Shown here one piece after another: positions 18,102 to 20,428 of a DNA stretch of 20,428 nucleotides; the stretch's first letter is position 1, and each line of letters opens with the position of its first letter. Made by a program: the position numbers and the translations under genes. The notes under the pieces are model-generated. The model was given only the letters and a program-made list of their open reading frames with translations. It did not search any database and was not told where the DNA came from. The stretch comes from Entrophospora sp. SA101 (taxonomy: Eukaryota > Glomeromycota > Glomeromycetes > Entrophosporales > Entrophosporaceae): NCBI GenBank assembly GCA_958430865.1, contig CAUDNR010004103.1, forward strand, positions 1 through 20,428. The letters run 5' to 3'.

Positions 18102-19984
18102 TTATCTCCTTGAGATGGCAAAAACACTTACAATTACAAGAGCAAGAGTTAAAACTGCACCGGGTAATAATAGTTCCTTTGGAATTGAAAGATTAATATT
18201 ACCACTATCTTTATTATTATCCTTATTTACAGATAATCGTGGCATTCTTTTTCTTTTACTATTAATATTAAAGTTATTAACATCATTCCATTCATCCTCC
18301 TCTTCTTCGAAATCATTGTCATTAGTTATAGCTCTGGATTTTGGTGAAGATGCGGCTGATAACGATGAATTTTTATTTTCTTTGATTTCAATATTTAAAA
18401 TAACCTTTGATGCATTTTGACGTTGAGCAATTCTAACGGCGTCAAGCACATCATCATCTGTTGTCATAGTTACATTATCCCCATCATCATCAATATATGT
18501 GATAGTGAAATCTTCTATGGTTGATGGAAGTTTTGATAATACAGTTGAACGAATATTATCAACACTTGTATAATCAACAGTGAAACGATGTGCTTTGCCA
18601 TTTGGAGCTTTAAATTTAAAGGTGAAAGAGTTTTCTTCATGACCACGAGGAAATGAAATACCCGATTTATCATCAACTGCTGAGGCAGATTCGCTGGGAT
18701 GAATCTCGGGCACAGGAGAAATATTACCTGAATTACGCATACTACTAATACGCATATTTGGCGAAGAAGGTGGTATATTTGATGCACTTTGCGAAGGAGC
18801 TATTGTATCTGATAATATAGATTCATTGTCATCAACATCGTCATCAACATTTTCTCCATCTAAGGAATTCCAAAATTTGTTCCACATAGGACCTGAATTA
18901 TTATCTGATCCACTATTATCTTGATTATCTTGACTTTTCATTGAACACATCTAATGAAAATATTATTATTATTATTACTGGAAAAAATTTTTGATTAATA
19001 ATTATGCATGTAAGTACCTGTTCCATGGTTGCATATGTTAATTTCAATACATCCACCATTCCTATGATAGTTGTACCTTCTACCACTGGTAAATTAAGGT
19101 AATGACCGTCTAATATATTTACATGAATAAAATAATTGTGTTTTAAAATTTATATATAATACTTTACATTAAGTACGTCAATTTTAATAAACGAACTCGC
19201 TTTATATAAGAAATTATATTATTATAATAATAAATAAATTGATTGATACCCACCATACATTTTTTTTAATGCTTCTAAAATACTGGTATTAGGAGTAGCA
19301 GTATCAGGATGTGGGGTCATTACTCTAATAACACTACAAGTAGAAGGATCCAAATCTGCAGCAATTACCCTTAATACTATATCTTTACTAGTAAAAATCC
19401 CAGCAATCATATTGTGTTCCATTACCAAAACAGCAGTTGTACGAAATTGTCTCATCATTTTAGCAGCATCTCTTACAGATGTTTTCATACCAACTTCAGC
19501 AGGTAGTGAACCGTCCAATACACTTGTCAAATCAGGACACTCCATCTTTTCACGTAGAACGGACATATATTGCATTATGGAGTTTGTTTGACCTGTCCAT
19601 TCTTTTTCAACACCTTCAAGAGCGTCATATAATTTTTTAGATGAGCCATATGCACGTTCCATCTTATCTAATGCCTCGTATAAACATTTAGTAATATCCA
19701 AGAGACCCACAAGATCTCCATCTTCAATACACACAGGCGATGATAAATGGAAAAATATGATTTGAAAATTAGTTTAGAAGAAGTTAAAAAATATTAATAA
19801 CAATTATTACTATTATTTATACTTACAAGATGCCTAAAACCTTTTTTAACCATTGTATTAAGAGCATCAGTGGCAGAAGTATCACTTTTTACACACATTG
19901 GATCAGCAGTCATGATTTGTTTTACAGTGGTTGTTCCAGCATCCAAACCATCACCAACTACTCTAAATGCTAAATCTTTTAAAT
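18102..19984 (-). pseudogene. CBS/PB1-domain tail-anchored protein (Mug70-like), 5' end lost
   Basis: Related fungal proteins have four CBS modules, which bind adenosyl ligands, and a PB1 interaction domain. Exons on the minus strand: about 19984-19827, 19737-19254, 19109-19018, 18950-18102. Visible parts: the end of CBS1 (DLAFRVVGDGL), CBS2 (VKQIMTADPMCVKSDTSATD ... GFRHLPV ... DLVGLLDITKCLYEALDKME), CBS3 (RTTAVLVMEHNMIAGIFTSK), CBS4 (VMTPHPDTATPN ... DGHYLNLPVV ... GMVDVLKL), a Ser-rich linker, PB1 with acidic loop YIDDDGDNVTMTTDDDV, and a C-terminal membrane helix (LLLPGAVLTLALVIVSVFAI) before SRR. Two defects: upstream of KDLAF the sequence is replaced by repeat copy 2, so no start codon or CBS1 N-terminal half is present. 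The intron 19738-19826 begins GTAAGT but ends in CG, with no usable AG in frame. The rest is fully open, so the damage is recent or the copy is chimeric. Domain calls are firm; the Mug70 relation is from memory. Confidence 0.8.
19738..19826 (-). other. Intron with GT donor but no AG acceptor
   Basis: Exon A ends GGT TTT AGG CAT CTT before GTAAGT. Exon B must start CCT GTG TGT to give the CBS motif GFRHLPV. The bases directly before CCT are TTTATCATCG, not AG. The only AG inside the intron is 17 nt from the donor, and the next AG downstream (in TTGAAG) would shift the frame. A CTAAAC branch-like string is present at mid-intron. Confidence 0.75.
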
Positions 19985-20428
19985 CTCCCTGTATCCGCAC
20001 ACAGCTCAGAGCCTACTCAAAACTCTATTGTGCAATTCTCTCTACAGTACTAATAGAAGTACTGCTGGCCTAAAAATGATAAATAAAAAAAATATTTACA
20101 AGAAATATTTACAACTATACCACTTGAGGCGTCCCTACAAGCAGCATAGAACAATCAAATGGGGGGTTCTAAATAATGATTAGTGGCCAGCCACTAATCA
20201 TCAGAGAGGACCATGGAACAATTCACAATGGCTTTTCCTATTAACTATGCAAAAATTCGTAATAAGGTAAAATGTGTTTATTTAATTATTAACAACGGGG
20301 GGGGGGGGGGATTTATTCAATTATTATTAATGTTATTAACATTATCCCTCCTCTCACTTGGTCTAAAACCAAGCCTTTTTATACCTCTTGAGGTATTACA
20401 AATAACATGACCTTTACAATATTTTATC
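19981..20428 (+). repeat. Dispersed direct repeat unit, copy 2 (runs off window)
   Basis: This is the second copy of the unit at 557-999, in the same orientation, with a G-run of 14 instead of 9 and about three substitutions. Its left boundary lies inside the CBS/PB1 coding exon, directly next to the codons for KDLAFRVV. On the minus strand the gene's frame continues a few codons into the repeat (VRIQGD), with only a GTG available as a start. The three palindromes are conserved at 20045-20064, 20176-20201 and 20357-20396. No protein is recognisable. Confidence 0.93.

Noticed and set aside
18115..18420. 101-codon plus-strand frame
   Set aside because: It is a shadow of the PB1-gene last exon on the opposite strand, which carries clear domains and a proper splice acceptor.
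20213..20410. Plus-strand frame across the G-run of the repeat
   Set aside because: The poly-Gly run comes from a G-tract that differs in length by 5 nt between the copies, so the frame is not preserved in copy 1.
557..20428. Idea that the two direct repeats are LTRs of one large retrotransposon
   Set aside because: The 19 kb between them carries ordinary host genes on both strands. I see no gag/pol, primer-binding site or polypurine tract placed next to the repeats.
1..20428. CRISPR arrays, tRNA or rRNA genes
   Set aside because: I saw no regularly spaced repeats with unique spacers, no cloverleaf with a GTTCRANNC B-box, and no rRNA-like conserved blocks on either strand.

Overview
The window reads as nuclear DNA of a very AT-rich, intron-rich fungus. 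Genes are broken by many short introns (about 60-150 nt, mostly GT..AG). The gene set includes fungal types: an Arb1-like Argonaute-chaperone subunit, a Mug70-like CBS/PB1 protein, and Rat1. The composition and the repeat-rich, gene-fragment-rich spaces fit an arbuscular mycorrhizal fungus (Glomeromycotina, Rhizophagus-like). That placement is inference from style, not from a search.

Layout. Positions 1-1650 are repeat DNA: a decayed Tc1/mariner-like element with terminal inverted repeats (211-1648), into which a roughly 443-bp unit (557-999) is nested. The same unit recurs at 19981-20428 in the same orientation and runs off the window end. Positions 1650-3690 have no recognisable gene. From 3699 to about 7380 (+) lies a 14-15 exon RAT1/XRN2 exoribonuclease gene; its catalytic region is intact but its C-terminus is lost in a decayed stretch (7296-7815) that holds shattered coding sequence of an unrecognised protein. 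Positions 7816-10086 are intergenic with dispersed repeats. 10087-10772 (-) is Sm-D1. 11348-11746 (-) is a small membrane or secreted protein with Kex2-like sites. 12598-13017 (+) is an endonuclease III fragment. 13307-15337 (-) is the Arb1-like gene. 15531-16333 (+) is a decayed U2AF small-subunit gene. 16448-17727 (-) is prohibitin-2. 18102-19984 (-) is a four-CBS/PB1 tail-anchored protein whose 5' end is cut off by the second repeat copy.

Several genes act on RNA: Rat1 (5'-3' decay and transcription termination), Sm-D1 (snRNP core), a dead U2AF35 copy (3' splice-site recognition) and Arb1 (small-RNA heterochromatin). The link may be coincidence; no operon-like arrangement is expected in this organism. 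The most notable sequence-level observations are splice oddities: a GC-AG intron in RAT1, a stop codon split by an intron in Sm-D1, a stop codon created by intron retention in PHB2, and a GT..CG intron in the CBS/PB1 gene. The others are the nested repeats at both window ends and the contrast between intact and decayed genes.
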